In this document: positions 61,289 through 64,000 of the stretch, one piece after another
Position numbering within the stretch: position 1 is the stretch's first letter
Layout: each line of letters begins with the position of its first letter
Source: Flaviaestuariibacter flavus
GTDB taxonomy: Bacteria > Bacteroidota > Bacteroidia > Chitinophagales > Chitinophagaceae
Reading direction: 5' to 3'
Length of the DNA: 64,000 nt
Assembly: GCF_004337505.1 (NCBI RefSeq)
Contig: NZ_SJZI01000002.1
Coordinates: 435,351-499,350, forward strand
Translations under genes and position numbers: made by a program
The notes under the pieces: model-generated
Told to the model about the DNA's origin: nothing
Databases searched by the model: none
The model's input: the letters and a program-made list of their open reading frames with translations, nothing else

Positions 61289-61522
61289 GTGGATCACAAG
61301 AAACTGATACAACTGGAACTGGAAACCCTGAAGGATATGTATGCCAACGCGGCGACGATCCTCAAGCAGGCACTGCTGGACGGCGCCGATTGGGACGCGC
61401 TGCAGGAGTACCGGCACGACGTTACCGAGCTGGAAATCGCGCTTTACAAAAAGCTGCGGATGGCAGGTGGCAACCCTGCCGAAAACCAAAACCGCGCGTC
61501 GACCGAGCCGGAGCTCAATTAA
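61289..61522 (+). CDS. Small helical protein, paralogue of the protein at 59697
   Basis: 77 aa beginning at a GTG (61289). It is predicted to be two helices (DHKKLIQLELETLKDMYANA and ALQEYRHDVTELEIALYKKL) with a polar C-terminal tail. Function unknown. Its spacing of Gly32, Glu47-Leu48, Ala51 equals that of the 69-aa protein at 59697, so the two are probably paralogues. Confidence 0.55.
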   Translation: MDHKKLIQLELETLKDMYANAATILKQALLDGADWDALQEYRHDVTELEIALYKKLRMAGGNPAENQNRASTEPELN

Positions 61523-61644
61523 GATATTGTTCGGCCAGGCTCCTGTTCGCACCCGCGGCAACTATACCGCACAATACTTCTCACTGGAAACAAATAATCC
61601 ATCATACCGACGCAGGCCGGTGAAAAAGAGAAGGCAAACCGCCC

Positions 61645-61680
61645 GGCTAGGTGATAACCATTTCTGGCTAGGTGATAACC
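61645..61680 (+). repeat. Direct repeat GGCTAGGTGATAACC
   Basis: Two perfect 15-bp copies at 61645-61659 and 61666-61680, 21 bp apart, near two helical turns, so both could face the same side of DNA. Confidence 0.75.
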
Positions 61681-61801
61681 GCTAAAGTATAAAAATCGTC
61701 GCCCTTCGTATTGCTGTATGTATAAATACGATGTCTTGCAACAGTACCTTAGCCACCTCATCAAAAGTTACTTTCCTCTCATCACAATCGCAATTCCTAG
61801 G

Positions 61802-61875
61802 ACCCCGGCTAACCACCGGGGTTCTTAGCCTCTTAATGGCAGGTGCAAACCTGCAGGCCGTTCCAAAGCGAACGG
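61802..61875. other. Three consecutive stem-loops (candidate structured RNA)
   Basis: ACCCCGG/CCGGGGT with loop CTAACCA (61802-61822); GCAGGT/ACCTGC with the GNRA-type loop GCAA (61839-61854); CCGTTC/GAACGG with loop CAAAGC (61858-61875). All stems are perfect. It could be an RNA, a terminator cluster, or an element end. Confidence 0.45.
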
Positions 61876-61913
61876 ATTACTGCCCGATCTACCTAACAAG
61901 CGTAAGAATTTTA

Positions 61914-63902
<1,989 letters not shown>

Positions 63903-64000
63903 CTACCGACGGCTTTTGATCAGAAGCTCAATTCGTTTGCGGCTCTTCCACGACTTTATCTCGCGCTCGCGTGCGTAGGCGTCCACTTTATTTTCAAATT
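63903..64000 (-). CDS. GIY-YIG nuclease-family protein, array copy 7 (5' part outside window)
   Basis: Only the C-terminal 32 codons and the stop are inside the window; they match the other copies base for base as far as seen. Confidence 0.85.
   Translation of the reverse strand, partial: FENKVDAYAREREIKSWKSRKRIELLIKSRR

Larger units (their letters stand above)
61523..61913. other. Gene-free stretch with direct repeat and three hairpins
   Basis: 391 bp left of the GIY-YIG array. It has a 15-bp direct repeat (61645 and 61666) and three perfect stem-loops between 61802 and 61875. A 23-codon ORF at about 61717 (MYKYDVLQQYLSHLI...) is not convincing as a gene. Confidence 0.5.

Noticed and set aside
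61717..61785. Short ORF MYKYDVLQQYLSHLI...
   Set aside because: 23 codons, no homology, no promoter or coding signal.

Overview
The window comes from a high-GC member of the phylum Bacteroidota, most likely the Chitinophagales/Chitinophagaceae by overall feel (family level is inference). Supporting signs are a Por/T9SS-sorted Ig-repeat protein, UpxY-type NusG paralogue, DUF2723/GT117 glycosyltransferase, DUF3570/DUF4266 pair, the DUF177-rpmF-plsX order, absence of Shine-Dalgarno sequences, and many promoters with the Bacteroidota -7 box TAnnTTTG, often only 3-9 nt upstream of an ATG.

Layout. 1-6.4 kb: end of an exopolysaccharide export locus on the minus strand (wza-like lipoprotein, Wzc-like BY-kinase, UpxY-like antiterminator, Wzx-like flippase running off the left edge) plus a divergent acyltransferase-3 membrane protein. 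6.4-8.2 kb: two tRNA-Ser genes around a degraded gene, then an endonuclease III relative. 8.3-17.1 kb: T9SS Ig-repeat protein, MutS2, MsrA lipoprotein, secreted amidohydrolase, secreted thioredoxin-like protein. 17.2-21.75 kb: histidine operon hisG-hisD-hisC-hisB (minus), preceded by a His-rich leader peptide and a two-state attenuator. 22.3-28.3 kb: transaldolase, SRP RNA, ABC permease, tsaD, trmN6, a lysine/alanine dehydrogenase-like enzyme, hscB and tRNA-Leu. 28.3-31.1 kb: an extracytoplasmic flavinylation module (thioredoxin, ApbE, DUF4266, DUF3570). 31.4-33.8 kb: multi-PAS histidine kinase and REC protein. 33.8-42.4 kb: HipA-like kinase with DUF3037, DUF2130, a phosphopantetheinyl transferase, dcd, a TspO gene broken by one stop codon, DUF3810, DUF177-rpmF-plsX and an unrecognised secreted protein. 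42.5-51.3 kb: tRNA-Lys, SDR, SAM hydrolase, ABM protein, the GT117 membrane protein, and a VWA/AAA+ pair. 51.3-61.5 kb: small envelope proteins, murB, priA, plsC, mtaB, a single-domain REC, a stand-alone PAS protein and small helical proteins.

61.9-64.0 kb is the most striking part: a head-to-tail array of 351-bp units, each carrying an 84-codon GIY-YIG nuclease gene, a terminator and a 71-nt tRNA-Glu(UUC)-like body that lacks the 5' acceptor strand. The stop codon of each nuclease gene coincides with tRNA nucleotides 8-10. Five complete units encode identical proteins, a diverged truncated copy marks the left edge, and the array runs off the right edge.

A second pattern runs through the whole window: at least a dozen intergenic spacers contain short degenerate tandem arrays with a strict 7-nt (sometimes 8-nt) period. 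The words differ between loci but fall into a few families (GATGTCN, GATCNGA, GAATAWC/CAATNTT, octamers). They often occur as inverted pairs, often abut a -7 promoter box, and in three cases begin inside a TGA stop codon.
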